DNA of 64,000 nt from Streptomyces netropsis (GTDB taxonomy: Bacteria > Actinomycetota > Actinomycetes > Streptomycetales > Streptomycetaceae): the NCBI RefSeq assembly GCF_014203545.1, contig NZ_JACHJG010000003.1:1-64000 (forward strand). Direction: 5' to 3'. Numbering within the stretch: position 1 is the first letter of the stretch; each line of letters starts with the position of its first letter. The position numbers were made by a program, and so were the translations under genes. Positions 25,223-36,310 of this stretch are shown in pieces. The notes beneath the pieces are model-generated. The model did not search any database. It was not told where the DNA came from and saw nothing but the letters and a program-made list of their open reading frames with translations.

Positions 25223-26827
25223 TCAGTCGGTCAGGTTGACCGCGCGGGCCGACGCGGCGCCGATCTCCTCGGAGATCTCCGCGAGCACGGGTGCCGGGAT
25301 CGACTCGTCGACCGTGAGGGCGACCAGCGCCTCGCCGCCCTCCGTGGCGCGGGAGACCTGCATTCCGGCGATGTTGATGCCCGCCTCGCCCAGGATGCGG
25401 CCGACCGTGCCGACGACGCCGGGGCGGTCACCGTAGCGGAGGAAGGCCATGTGGTCGGCGAGCCCGAGGTCCACGTCGTGCTCACCGACGGCGACGATCT
25501 TCTGGAGGTGCTTCGGGCCGGCCAGCGTGCCGGAGATGGACACCTCGCCGCCGCCCGAGAGCGTGCCGCGCACGGTGACCACGTTGCGGTGGTCGGGCGA
25601 CTCGGAGCTGGTGGTCAGCCGGACCTCGACGCCGCGCTCCTGCGCGAACAGCGGGGCGTTGACGTAGCTCACCGTCTCGTCGACGACGTCCTCGAACACG
25701 CCCTTGAGCGCGCTCAGTTCGAGCACCTTCACATCGTGCTGGGTGATCTCGCCGTAGACCTCGACGTCGAGCCGGACCGCGACCTCGCCCGCGAGGGCGG
25801 TGAAGATCCGGCCCAGCTTCTCGGCCAGCGGCAGCGCGGGCTTGACGTCCTCGGCGATGACCCCGCCCTGGACGTTGACGGCGTCCGGCACCAGCTCGCC
25901 CGCGAGTGCGAGCCGCACGGACCGCGCGACCGCGATGCCCGCCTTCTCCTGCGCCTCGCCCGTGGAGGCGCCGAGGTGCGGGGTGGCGACCACGTTGTCG
26001 AAGTCGAAGAGCGGGGAGTCGGTGCACGGCTCGGTGGTGTAGACGTCGAGGCCCGCGGCCGCGACCCGGCCCTCCTTCAGGGCCGTCGCCAGCGCGGCCT
26101 CGTCCACGATCCCGCCGCGGGCGGCGTTGACGATGCGGACCGAGGGCTTGACCTTGTGCAGCGCGTCGTCACCGATCAGCCCGAGGGTCTCGGGGGTCTT
26201 CGGCAGGTGCACGGTGATGAAGTCCGCGACCTCCAGCAGCTCGTCGAGGGTGAGGAGCTTCACCCCCATCTGCGCGGCGCGCGCGGGCTGCACGTACGGG
26301 TCGTAGGCGACGACCTTCATGCCGAACGCGGACATGCGCTGGGCCACGAGGACACCGATCCGGCCGAGACCGACGACGCCGAGGACCTTCTCGGACAGCT
26401 CGACGCCGGTGTACTTCGAGCGCTTCCACTCACCGTTCTTGAGCGCGGTGTTGGCCTGCGGGATGTTGCGGGCGGTGGCGATGAGCAGACCGCAGGCCAG
26501 CTCGGCGGCGGTGACGATGTTGGACGTCGGGGCGTTGACGACCATCACGCCGGCCTTGGTGGCGGCGGAGACGTCGACGTTGTCCAGGCCGACTCCGGCG
26601 CGGGCGACGACCCGCAGCTTCTTCGCGGCCGCGATGGCCTCGGCGTCGATCTTGGTGGCGGAGCGCACGAGGATGGCGTCCACGTCGGCGACGGCGGGCA
26701 GCAGCTCGGCGCGGTCCGCGCCGTTGCAGTGCCGGATCTCGAAATCCGGGCCGAGGGCGTCGACGGTGGCGGGCGACAGCTCTTCGGCGATGAGTACAAC
26801 GGGTTTACGGGACGAAGCAGTGCTCAC
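25223..26827 (-). CDS. serA: D-3-phosphoglycerate dehydrogenase
   Basis: NAD enzyme opening serine synthesis. The 534 residues match the long actinobacterial/mycobacterial type: substrate and Rossmann domains with GLGRIGVLVAQRM near 148, catalytic Arg and Glu in NAARGGIVDEAAL and LDVYTTEPC, and His in TPHLGAST. An intervening ASB domain (about 320-450) and a C-terminal ACT domain (ADHMAFLRYGDRPGVVGTVGRILGEAGINIAGM) follow, which gives serine feedback inhibition in relatives. GTG 26827 has GAGG upstream. It is downstream of ilvC on the same strand but separated by a strong palindromic terminator. Confidence 0.95.
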   Translation of the reverse strand: MSTASSRKPVVLIAEELSPATVDALGPDFEIRHCNGADRAELLPAVADVDAILVRSATKIDAEAIAAAKKLRVVARAGVGLDNVDVSAATKAGVMVVNAPTSNIVTAAELACGLLIATARNIPQANTALKNGEWKRSKYTGVELSEKVLGVVGLGRIGVLVAQRMSAFGMKVVAYDPYVQPARAAQMGVKLLTLDELLEVADFITVHLPKTPETLGLIGDDALHKVKPSVRIVNAARGGIVDEAALATALKEGRVAAAGLDVYTTEPCTDSPLFDFDNVVATPHLGASTGEAQEKAGIAVARSVRLALAGELVPDAVNVQGGVIAEDVKPALPLAEKLGRIFTALAGEVAVRLDVEVYGEITQHDVKVLELSALKGVFEDVVDETVSYVNAPLFAQERGVEVRLTTSSESPDHRNVVTVRGTLSGGGEVSISGTLAGPKHLQKIVAVGEHDVDLGLADHMAFLRYGDRPGVVGTVGRILGEAGINIAGMQVSRATEGGEALVALTVDESIPAPVLAEISEEIGAASARAVNLTD

Positions 26828-26849
26828 GTGGTCCTCACTAGTCCTTTGC

Positions 26850-26863
26850 GGGACGGCCGTCCC
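26850..26863. promoter_or_regulatory. 14-bp palindrome in the serA leader
   Basis: GGGACGGCCGTCCC (26850-26863) is a perfect palindrome 22 bases before the serA start. It could be an operator or a structured leader. GC-rich palindromes are frequent by chance in such DNA. Confidence 0.3.
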
Positions 26864-27010
26864 TACGGCCGAAGGCGGTGAAGGGGGCAGCCGCGTGGAA
26901 GACGCACGACGCTGTGAGCCTGACGCGTTTGTGCTCCGCAGTGTATCGGGGACCCGGGCCCGGGCCCGGGCGGACGGGAAAAGGTCACCCGCCGGGTGCG
27001 GCTTCGTGTC

Positions 27011-27060
27011 GCCCTCAATCGCCGGGCAGGCTATTTCAAGCCTGCCCGGCGATTGAGGGC
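27011..27060. terminator. REP-like palindrome terminating ilvBNC
   Basis: GCCCTCAATCGCCGGGCAGG and its exact complement flank a short loop, giving a stem of about 22 bp 55 bases beyond the ilvC stop. The sequence is a full copy of the dispersed repeat also found at 13877-13925. Confidence 0.8.
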
Positions 27061-27114
27061 AAAGGGGTTCGGCGGGCGAAGCCCCCGGCACCCCCAGGAC
27101 CGCGCCGAAGGCAC

Positions 27115-28796
<1,682 letters not shown>

Positions 28797-28826
28797 CTCG
28801 TTCTTCCTCGTCGTCCTCGAAAGTCC

Positions 28827-30683
28827 TCAGTCGTCTTCGTTGTCGCCGAAGTCCGGGCGGACGCCGCGCGCCGCGAGGATCTCGTCGTTGGAGGTGCCGG
28901 CGGCGACCATCGGCCAGACCATGGCGTCCTGGTGGACGATGAAGTCCACCACCACGGGGCGGTCGTTGATGGCGTTGGCCTGCTCGATGACGGCGTCGAG
29001 CTGGGCCGGGTCCTCGCAGCGCAGCCCCACGCAGCCCATGGCCTCCGACAGCTTGACGAAGTCCGGGACCCGGGTGCCGGCGGCGGCTTCCTTGCCGTCG
29101 TGCTCGGGGCCGGAGTGCAGCACGGTGTTGGAGTAGCGCTGGTTGTAGAAGAGGGTCTGCCACTGGCGGACCATCCCGAGCGCGCCGTTGTTGATGATCG
29201 CGACCTTGATCGGGATGTTGTTCAGCGCGCAGGTGACCAGTTCCTGGTTGGTCATCTGGAAGCAACCGTCGCCGTCGATGGCCCACACCGTGCGCTCGGG
29301 CACGCCGGCCTTGGCGCCCATGGCGGCCGGGACCGCGTACCCCATCGTCCCGGCGCCGCCGGAGTTCAGCCAGGTGGAGGGCTGTTCGTAGTCGATGAAG
29401 TGCGAGGCCCACATCTGGTGCTGACCGACGCCGGCCGCGTAGATGGTGCCCTCGGGGGCGAGTTGCCCGATGCGCTGGATGACCTGCTGCGGGGAGAGGC
29501 TGCCGTCCTCGGGCTGGTCGTAGCCCAGCGGGTAGGTGTCGCGCCAGCGGTTGAGGTCGGTCCACCAGTCGCCGTAGTCACCCCGGTGCCCTGCGGCGTG
29601 CTCCGTCTGGAGGGCGACGATCAGGTCCGCGATGACCTCGCGGGCGTCACCGACGATGGGGACGTCGGCGGCGCGGTTCTTGCCGATCTCCGCGGGGTCG
29701 ATGTCCGCGTGGACGATCTTGGCGTGGGGGGCGAAGGAGTCGAGCTTGCCGGTGACGCGGTCGTCGAACCGCGCGCCGAGGGCGACGATCAGGTCCGCCT
29801 TCTGCAGGGCGGTGACGGCGGCGACCGCACCGTGCATGCCCGGCATGCCGACGTGCAGCGGGTGGCTGTCGGGGAAGGAGCCCAGCGCCATCAGGGTGGT
29901 GGTGACGGGGGCGCCGGTCAGCTCGGCGAGGACCTTCAGCTCGGCCGTGGCACGGGCCTTCAGCACGCCGCCGCCGACGTAGAGCACCGGCCGTCTGGCC
30001 TGCGTGATCAGCTTGGCGGCCTCGCGGATCTGCTTGGCGTGCGGCTTGGTGACGGGACGGTAGCCGGGCAGATCGGTGTGCGGCGGCCAGACGAAGGTGG
30101 TCTGTGCCTGGAGGGCGTCCTTGGCGATGTCGACGAGCACCGGGCCGGGCCGGCCGGTGGAGGCGACGTGGAACGCCTCGGCGATGGTCCGGGGGATCTC
30201 CGCCGGGTCGGTGACCAGCCAGTTGTGCTTGGTGATCGGCATGGTGATGCCGCAGATGTCCGCCTCCTGGAAGGCGTCCGTACCGATCGACTTGGAGGCG
30301 ACCTGACCGGTGATGGCGACCAGCGGGACGGAGTCCATGTGGGCGTCGGCGATCGGGGTGACGAGGTTGGTCGCGCCGGGGCCCGAAGTGGCCATGCAGA
30401 CCCCGACCTTGCCGGTGGCCTGCGCGTATCCGGTGGCCGCGTGACCCGCGCCCTGCTCGTGGCGGACCAGGATGTGGCGAACCTTCGAGGAGTCCATCAT
30501 CGGGTCGTACGCCGGGAGGATCGCACCGCCCGGGATGCCGAACACGGTGTCGGCCCCGACCTCCTCCAGCGCACGGATGAGGGACTGCGCGCCCGTGACG
30601 TGCTCGACGGTGGCGGGCTGCTGCGCCCCGCCGCTACGGGCCCGCGGCTGCGGATGATGGGCCCCGGTGGCCTGCTCGGTCAT
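28827..30683 (-). CDS. ilvB: Acetolactate synthase large (catalytic) subunit
   Basis: ThDP enzyme making acetolactate from pyruvate or acetohydroxybutyrate with 2-oxobutyrate, the common first step of branched-chain synthesis. The 618 residues show [18 protein letters not shown], the catalytic Glu in [15 protein letters not shown], the FAD-region [19 protein letters not shown] and the ThDP motif [14 protein letters not shown]...[11 protein letters not shown] 30683 has AGAGAAG upstream. First structural gene of ilvBNC, controlled by the leader peptide and attenuator just upstream. Confidence 0.97.
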   Translation of the reverse strand: MTEQATGAHHPQPRARSGGAQQPATVEHVTGAQSLIRALEEVGADTVFGIPGGAILPAYDPMMDSSKVRHILVRHEQGAGHAATGYAQATGKVGVCMATSGPGATNLVTPIADAHMDSVPLVAITGQVASKSIGTDAFQEADICGITMPITKHNWLVTDPAEIPRTIAEAFHVASTGRPGPVLVDIAKDALQAQTTFVWPPHTDLPGYRPVTKPHAKQIREAAKLITQARRPVLYVGGGVLKARATAELKVLAELTGAPVTTTLMALGSFPDSHPLHVGMPGMHGAVAAVTALQKADLIVALGARFDDRVTGKLDSFAPHAKIVHADIDPAEIGKNRAADVPIVGDAREVIADLIVALQTEHAAGHRGDYGDWWTDLNRWRDTYPLGYDQPEDGSLSPQQVIQRIGQLAPEGTIYAAGVGQHQMWASHFIDYEQPSTWLNSGGAGTMGYAVPAAMGAKAGVPERTVWAIDGDGCFQMTNQELVTCALNNIPIKVAIINNGALGMVRQWQTLFYNQRYSNTVLHSGPEHDGKEAAAGTRVPDFVKLSEAMGCVGLRCEDPAQLDAVIEQANAINDRPVVVDFIVHQDAMVWPMVAAGTSNDEILAARGVRPDFGDNEDD

Positions 30684-30774
30684 CGACTTCTCTTCTCGAA
30701 GGATTCGGCGATTTCGATGGGTTCGATGGAAATACGACGGAGATTTGTGGGGGTCTGCGAGGTTCCGGTGCAAC

Positions 30775-30808
30775 AAAAAACCCCTCGTGCCGTGAGGCAA
30801 GCGAGGGG
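30775..30808 (-). terminator. ilvB attenuator terminator
   Basis: CCCCTCG (30781-30787) pairs with CGAGGGG (30802-30808), and TGCC/GGCA inside extends the stem with a two-base bulge. Six Us follow in the ilvB direction (30775-30780). It sits 43 bases past the leader stop codon and about 90 bases before ilvB. Confidence 0.88.
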
Positions 30809-30851
30809 AGCACGTCGGTGTGGTCAGCAGGGATCAAGACGATGGCCTGCT

Positions 30852-30893
30852 TCAGCCGACGCGCTTTCCAAGTACGAGAATTCGGGTGCGCAT
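30852..30893 (-). CDS. ilvB leader peptide (13 aa)
   Basis: MRTRILVLGKRVG with five branched-chain codons, I-L-V-L in a row and a later V. ATT, GTA and CTT are rare choices in this genome. Attenuation by such a peptide is described for actinobacterial ilvB. Stalling on it should prevent formation of the terminator at 30781-30808. GGAGGG lies nine bases upstream but also overlaps the likely -10 box, so translation may instead be leaderless. Confidence 0.85.
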   Translation of the reverse strand: MRTRILVLGKRVG

Positions 30894-30900
30894 GGCACTG

Positions 30901-30930
30901 ACCCTCCCCCCGCCGCCCACGAGGTGTCAA
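30901..30930 (-). promoter_or_regulatory. ilvB promoter
   Basis: A perfect TTGACA -35 (complement of 30925-30930), an 18-base spacer and GAGGGT as -10 (complement of 30901-30906). Transcription would start about at the leader ATG. The -35 includes the TGA stop codon of the upstream GGDEF-EAL gene. Confidence 0.6.
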
Positions 30931-33900
30931 GTGGGTGGGACGGGCGTCTCATTATTTGAGCGCAATGGAGCATGGGCGAGCGAGCCCGCGCCGCCCGCCG
31001 CTCCGGATCGTACGGGCAGCGAACCCCCGACGAGCACCTGTTCCGCATCGTCCACCGGTACGGACTCAGCGGCCGGCACCGCGTACGCGCCCCGGTCGAG
31101 GGCGTGGCGCAGCCGGTGCTCGTCGACGGGGCCGGTGAAGGCGGCGCCCAGCCCGTGGGTGCAGCCCATGGTGCGCAGGGCGTGCGCCTGCTCGGGCACG
31201 TCCACGCCCTCGGCGACGGACTGCATCCCGAGGTCGGCCGCGATCTTCAGCAGCCCGGCAGTGATCTTGTGCAGCCGGGGGGACTCGATGACCCCTTCGA
31301 CCAGCCCCCGGTCGATCTTGAGGACGTCGATCGGGAGCCTGCGCAGCGCGCTGATCGCGGCGTATCCGCTGCCGAAGCCGTCCAGGGCGATGCGCACGCC
31401 GAAGCGGCGCAGGGCGACCAGCCGTCGCTCCAGCTCGTCCAGCGGGATCCGCGGATCGCTGCCGGACAGCTCCAGGGTGAGCGCGCCCGTGGGCAGGGCG
31501 TGCCGGATGAGCAGCGCCTCCAGGTTCTTCGGGGGCTGGGACTTGTCCAGCAGCCGGGCGCCGGAGAGCCGGACGTAGACGGGCACGCCGTAGCCCGCGA
31601 GGCGGCGCTGCGCGGCGTGCTCGAGCGCCTTCTCCAGCGTCCAGCGGCCGAGCTCGGCGGTGCGCGCGCTCTCGTCGGCCCGCTCCATCTCGGCCACCCG
31701 GAGGAACTCGGCCGGGGTGAAGAGGATGCCCTGGGTCGAGCGCCAGCGGGGCTGTGCGGCGACCGCGGTGATCCGGCCGCTCGACAGCTCCACCACGGGC
31801 TGGTGCAGCAGTGCGAACTCGCCGTCGTGCAGGGCGGTGCGCAGCCGGGTGGCCAGCTCGGCGCGGCGTACGACGTCGGCCTGCATCTGCGGTGCGTACA
31901 GCTCGACGCGGCCCTTTCCGGCCTGCTTCGCGCGGTACATCGCGAGGTCGGCGTTGCGCATCAGGCCGCCGGGGGTGATGCCGGGCTCGGCGAAGGCGAC
32001 GCCGATGCTGGCGGCGACGCGGACCTCCTGGCCGCCCTCCACCTTGTACGGCTGGGAGAGGGTGAGCCGCAGCCGGTCGGCGATCTCGTGGATGCGGTAC
32101 TCGCGCGCGGCGGGGTCGCGGGTGCCGTCGCCGATGATCAGCGCGGCGAACTCGTCGCCCCCGAACCGCGCGGTGCTGTCCCCGGCCCGTACCGACTCCT
32201 GGAGCCGGCGGGCCGCCTGGACGAGCAGCTCGTCGCCTGCCTGGTGGCCGACGGTGTCGTTGACCGCCTTGAAGCCGTCGAGGTCGATGAAGAGCACGGC
32301 GGTGCCCGCGTCGGTCGCTCTGCGGCCGGCGAGGGCCTGCTGGACGCGCCTGGTGAACAGGGCGCGGTTGGGCAGGTCGGTGAGCGGGTCGTGCTCGGCC
32401 GTGTGCTGCAACTGGGCCTGGAGACGGACCCGCTCGGTCACGTCCCGGCTGTTGAAGATCAGGCCGCCGTGGTGGCGGTTGACGGTGGACTCCACGTTGA
32501 GCCAGTCGCCGCTGCCGGAGCGGAAGCGGCACTCGATGCGAGTGGTGGGCTCCTCGGCGGGTGGCGCGGCGAGGAAGCGGCGCACCTCGTGGACGACCCG
32601 GCCCAGGTCCTCGGGGTGGATGAGGGAGGCCAGCTCGGAGCCGACCAGCTCCTCGGCGTCGCGGCCGTAGACCCCGGCGGCGGCGGGGCTGACGTAGCGC
32701 AGTATCCCGGTGGGGGCGGCGATCATGATGACGTCGCTGGAGCCCTGGACCAGGGAGCGGAAGTGGTTCTCCTTCTGCGCCAGCTCCTGGGTGAGGGAGA
32801 TGTTGTCCAGCAGCATGATGCCCTGCCGGACGACGAGGGCCAGGACGACCGTACAGCCGGTGAAGAGCACGACGCGGTCGACCTGGTGGCCGTCGAGGAC
32901 GTTGTACAGGATGCCCAACGTGCAGACGGCGGCGGCGAGATACGGGGTGAGGGCGGCGAGCGAGCCGGCGATGGGCCGGCTGGGGTGCTGGGCCGTTTTG
33001 CCCGCCTGGCCGGCCTGGACCGGCCGGCTCGCGGTGTCGTCGCCCTTCTCGCGGGCCACCCAGGGTGCGTACGCCATCAGCATGTACCCCGCGAACCAGC
33101 CCGCGTCGAGGATCTGGCCGGAGCGGTAGTTCGCCTTCAGCAGCGGCGAGGTGAACAGGGCGTCGCACAGGACGGTCAGGGCGAGGGCCGCGATGGCGGT
33201 GTTGATCGCGGAGCGGTTGGCGGACGAGCGGCGGAAGTGCAGCGCCAGCACCATGGAGACCAGCACGATGTCGAGCAGCGGGTAGGCCAGCGAGAGCGCG
33301 GCGTGCGCCACGGTCTCGCCCTCGAAGTGCGCGGTGTGCGCGAGCGCCAGGCTCCAGGAGAGCGTGAGCAGGGAGCCGCCGATCAGCCAGGCGTCGAGCG
33401 CGAGGCAGACCCAGCCGGCCCGGGTGACCGGGCGGCGGGCGAGGACCAGCAGGCCGATGATGGCGGGCGGCGCGAAGAGCAGGAAGCAGAAGTCGGCCGG
33501 GGACGGGGTGGGCACCTGCTGGCGCAGGATCACCTCGTACCAGCCCCAGACCGCGTTGCCGAAGCCGGCCATCGCGGAGGAGGCCGCGAAGAGCAGCCAG
33601 GCGGGCCGAAAGCGGGTGTTGCGCGTGCGGCTGTACCAGGAGCAGGAGATCGCGGCGAGGACGGCGGCGCCGCTGAGCCCGAAGTCGCCCATGACGCGCG
33701 CCAGCTCGGGCGAGCCCCAGCCGAGGGCCGCGCCCGTGGCGTAGCCGCCGCAGACCAGGGCCAGCAGGAGCTGGGACCACAGCCCGGAGCCGGCGGGGGC
33801 CGACTGGCGGGGCAGCGTCGCTCCGGGGGCGCTCACCGCGCCGCCGTCCCGGGCCGGGGGCTCACAAGGAGCCGTGGAACCGGGGTCGCGGCGCGGCGGA

Positions 33901-33941
33901 GTCGTGATCGGCGCATGAGCCGCGTCGGGTAGATCGTCCAT
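30927..33941 (-). CDS. Membrane PAS-GGDEF-EAL protein, likely diguanylate cyclase
   Basis: 1004 residues: about nine N-terminal membrane helices (55-375), a PAS/PAC sensor (about 390-505), GGDEF (about 515-690) and EAL-like (about 700-950). The active-site GGDEF is intact at 594-598, and the product-inhibition RxxD site (RAGD) lies five residues before it. In the EAL domain the signature Glu-Ala-Leu is replaced (AVAAQ, about 728-730), the metal Asn is Arg (VRLSGARL) and DDFG is LDGFG, so phosphodiesterase activity is unlikely. The predicted role is c-di-GMP synthesis in response to a membrane or PAS signal, which in Streptomyces holds back development through BldD. No clear ribosome site precedes the ATG. 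Confidence 0.88.
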   Translation of the reverse strand: MDDLPDAAHAPITTPPRRDPGSTAPCEPPARDGGAVSAPGATLPRQSAPAGSGLWSQLLLALVCGGYATGAALGWGSPELARVMGDFGLSGAAVLAAISCSWYSRTRNTRFRPAWLLFAASSAMAGFGNAVWGWYEVILRQQVPTPSPADFCFLLFAPPAIIGLLVLARRPVTRAGWVCLALDAWLIGGSLLTLSWSLALAHTAHFEGETVAHAALSLAYPLLDIVLVSMVLALHFRRSSANRSAINTAIAALALTVLCDALFTSPLLKANYRSGQILDAGWFAGYMLMAYAPWVAREKGDDTASRPVQAGQAGKTAQHPSRPIAGSLAALTPYLAAAVCTLGILYNVLDGHQVDRVVLFTGCTVVLALVVRQGIMLLDNISLTQELAQKENHFRSLVQGSSDVIMIAAPTGILRYVSPAAAGVYGRDAEELVGSELASLIHPEDLGRVVHEVRRFLAAPPAEEPTTRIECRFRSGSGDWLNVESTVNRHHGGLIFNSRDVTERVRLQAQLQHTAEHDPLTDLPNRALFTRRVQQALAGRRATDAGTAVLFIDLDGFKAVNDTVGHQAGDELLVQAARRLQESVRAGDSTARFGGDEFAALIIGDGTRDPAAREYRIHEIADRLRLTLSQPYKVEGGQEVRVAASIGVAFAEPGITPGGLMRNADLAMYRAKQAGKGRVELYAPQMQADVVRRAELATRLRTALHDGEFALLHQPVVELSSGRITAVAAQPRWRSTQGILFTPAEFLRVAEMERADESARTAELGRWTLEKALEHAAQRRLAGYGVPVYVRLSGARLLDKSQPPKNLEALLIRHALPTGALTLELSGSDPRIPLDELERRLVALRRFGVRIALDGFGSGYAAISALRRLPIDVLKIDRGLVEGVIESPRLHKITAGLLKIAADLGMQSVAEGVDVPEQAHALRTMGCTHGLGAAFTGPVDEHRLRHALDRGAYAVPAAESVPVDDAEQVLVGGSLPVRSGAAGGAGSLAHAPLRSNNETPVPPT

Positions 33942-34128
33942 TGGCCGTGCATCGCCCGTCGCCCCCCTCGAGTCGCGGTACCTCGCTGCGGCCGTACGGT
34001 GCGCGGCGCAGCCCCCGGTCGGGACGATACACCAGACTCGTCACTCAGGGACATAGGTCATATACGCAGCGTAACTAGGCAGGGGTTTATGGATACGCAG
34101 TGCAGTCAAACGGTACCTCTACGTGCCT

Positions 34129-35091
34129 CTACGCGGCGCTGACTACGACATTTCGCAGAGGCTCGTCCAGTACAAATCTGGCCAGTTGATCGCGGAGCAG
34201 GGCCTTGGCGCGGGGCAGAAACGCCGACGAAGGACCACCCACATGGGGGGTGACAAGGGTCCCCGGAGCGGTCCACAGCGGGTGCCCCGGGGGCAGCGGC
34301 TCGGGGTCGGTCACGTCCAGTGCGGCCCGCAGCCGGCCGCTCTCCAGCTCGGCGAGGAGCGCCTTGGTGTCCACGACGGCGCCGCGCGCGATGTTCACCA
34401 GAAGGGCCCCGTCCTTCATCCGGGCGAGGAACCCCGCGTTGACGAGTCCCCGGGTCTCCTCGGTGAGCGGCGTCGCGAGAATCACCACGTCGGCGTCGGG
34501 AAGCAACTCGGGCAGGGAGGCGACCGGATGCACCGGACCGCGCGCGGTGTTACGCGCGGAGCGCGCGACGCGCGCCACCCGCGCGCACTCAAAGGGCGCG
34601 AGCCGGTCCTCGATCGCACTGCCGATCGAGCCGTAGCCGACGATGAGCACGGAGCTGTCGGCGAGCGCCGGGCGGAAGCCCTGCCGCCACTCCCCCGCGT
34701 CCTGGGCCCGCACGAAGCCGGGGATGTCCCGCAGGGCGGCGAGGGTCAGCGCGAGGGCCAGCTCGGCGGTGCTCGCGTCGTGCAGCCCGCGGGCGTTGCA
34801 CAGCAGGGCGCCCGACGGGAGCTGCGGCACGGCGGGCAGGATGTGGTCCACGCCGGCGGTGAGGGTCTGCACGACCCGCAGCCGCGGCATGTGCGCCAGC
34901 GGCCGGGCGCACACCTCGGGGGGCGACAGGTAGGGCACGCCGTAGAAGACGCACCGGGCGGGGTCGGTGGGGAAGTCCGAGACCCCGGCCCAGTAGGCGT
35001 AGTCGAGTTCGCCGGGCAGCCCGTCGATCTCCTCGGGGTGGATGGGCAGCCACGCCAGTGGGCGCCCGGAACCGCTGTGATCTGCACTCAT
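34129..35091 (-). CDS. D-2-hydroxyacid dehydrogenase family protein
   Basis: 320-residue NAD(P)-dependent dehydrogenase of the D-isomer-specific family. It shows LIVGYGSIGSAIEDRL (Rossmann), catalytic Arg in NIARGAVVDTKAL, Glu in DVTDPEPLPPGHPLW and His in TPHVGGPSSAF. The substrate is unknown; the C-terminal pattern resembles glyoxylate/hydroxypyruvate reductases. Its start has no good ribosome site on its own strand. It is divergent from an aldo/keto reductase across 72 bases and is followed by the GGDEF-EAL gene. Confidence 0.88.
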   Translation of the reverse strand: MSADHSGSGRPLAWLPIHPEEIDGLPGELDYAYWAGVSDFPTDPARCVFYGVPYLSPPEVCARPLAHMPRLRVVQTLTAGVDHILPAVPQLPSGALLCNARGLHDASTAELALALTLAALRDIPGFVRAQDAGEWRQGFRPALADSSVLIVGYGSIGSAIEDRLAPFECARVARVARSARNTARGPVHPVASLPELLPDADVVILATPLTEETRGLVNAGFLARMKDGALLVNIARGAVVDTKALLAELESGRLRAALDVTDPEPLPPGHPLWTAPGTLVTPHVGGPSSAFLPRAKALLRDQLARFVLDEPLRNVVVSAA

Positions 35092-35163
35092 GCAAGGAGG
35101 CTATGCGAACCGGCCGGGACCACAGAGGTTAGTTTGGGGGCGAGGAACGGGAGGGTACGGCGG

Positions 35164-36156
35164 GTGGAGCGCAGGACAATCGGTGCGACGGCGCTCGAGG
35201 TGGGCGCGATCGGCCTCGGGTGCATGCCCATGCACTGGGCGTACACCGCCTCCCAGCAGAGCGGCGAGGGAGCCCTGCGCACGGTGCACGCGGCGCTCGA
35301 CGCCGGGGTGAGCCTGCTGGACACCGCCGATATGTACGGGCCCTTCACCAATGAGTTGCTCGTGGGGCGGGTATTGCGGGAGCGGCGCTCGGAGGCGTTC
35401 GTCTCGACCAAGTGCGGGCTGCTGGTGGGCGAGCAGCACGTCGTCGCCAACGGCCGCCCCGGCTATGTGAAGCGGGCGTGCGACGCCTCGCTGCGCCGCC
35501 TCCAGACCGATGTCATCGACCTCTACCAGCTGCACCGGCCCGACCCCGAGGTGCCGGTCGAGGAGACCTGGGGCGCGATGGCGGAGCTGGTCTCCGCGGG
35601 AAAGGTGCGCGCGCTGGGGTGGTGCGCGATCGGGGCGCGCACCCACCGCCGGTCCCGGGCGGGACTCTACGACGCGACGGTCCGGCAGCTGGAGCGCGTG
35701 CAGCAGGTCTTCCCGGTGAGCTGTGTGCAGGCGGAGCTGTCGGTGTGGTCGCGGGAGGCGCTCGACGCGCTGGTCCCGTGGTGCGCGTCGCGGGGCGTGG
35801 GGCTGCTGGCCGCGATGCCTCTGGGGAATGGTTTCCTCAGTGGCACGCTCACTCCGGGCCAGGGCTTCGAGCCGGAGGACATCCGGGCCCGCCATCCGCG
35901 CTTCACCGCGGAGATGATGGCCGCCAACCAGCCGATCGTGGCGGGGCTGCGCCGGGTCGCGCACCGCCACGACGCCTCCGCCGCGCAGGTCGCGCTGGCG
36001 TGGGTGCTGGCACAGGGGCGGCACGTGGTGCCCGTACCGGGCACGAAGAAGGCGCGGTGGGCGGTGCACAACGCCGCCGCGGCCGAACTGCGGCTCACCG
36101 GGGAGGACTTCGCGGAGCTGGCGGCACTGCCGAGGGCACTGGGCTCCTGGTACTGA
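35164..36156 (+). CDS. Aldo/keto reductase
   Basis: 330-residue NADPH-dependent oxidoreductase with an (alpha/beta)8 barrel. The catalytic tetrad is visible: Asp53 and Tyr58 (LLDTADMYGP), Lys83 (STKCG) and His124 (YQLHRPD). PVPGTKKARW near the C-terminus is the NADPH-phosphate loop. GTG 35164 has GGGAGGG about ten bases upstream. Substrate unknown. Confidence 0.9.
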   Translation: MERRTIGATALEVGAIGLGCMPMHWAYTASQQSGEGALRTVHAALDAGVSLLDTADMYGPFTNELLVGRVLRERRSEAFVSTKCGLLVGEQHVVANGRPGYVKRACDASLRRLQTDVIDLYQLHRPDPEVPVEETWGAMAELVSAGKVRALGWCAIGARTHRRSRAGLYDATVRQLERVQQVFPVSCVQAELSVWSREALDALVPWCASRGVGLLAAMPLGNGFLSGTLTPGQGFEPEDIRARHPRFTAEMMAANQPIVAGLRRVAHRHDASAAQVALAWVLAQGRHVVPVPGTKKARWAVHNAAAAELRLTGEDFAELAALPRALGSWY

Positions 36157-36310
36157 CCGTACGGCCCGGGCGCCGACCGGCACGGGCGGCGCGGTGTCCG
36201 TGGTGCGGCGCGGTGTGCCGCGGTGCGGTGTATAAGGAACGCAGCACACAGGAACGCAGTACAGGAGAACGCCGCGCTCCGGCGGGCCGTCCCCGTGAGA
36301 GGAACGAACC

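Noticed and set aside
26949..26972. CCCGGG-rich palindromic run upstream of serA
   Set aside because: Simple GC-rich low-complexity repeat with no positional match to a promoter, terminator or start.
30972..33932. 986-codon + strand frame opposite the PAS-GGDEF-EAL gene
   Set aside because: Antisense shadow of a gene with intact GGDEF and PAS motifs; the composition is dominated by Gly/Ala/Val/Asp with no domain.
35103..35132. Nine-residue leader peptide (MRTGRDHRG) before the aldo/keto reductase
   Set aside because: AAGGAGG stands only two bases from the ATG, too close for efficient initiation, and no terminator/antiterminator pair follows.
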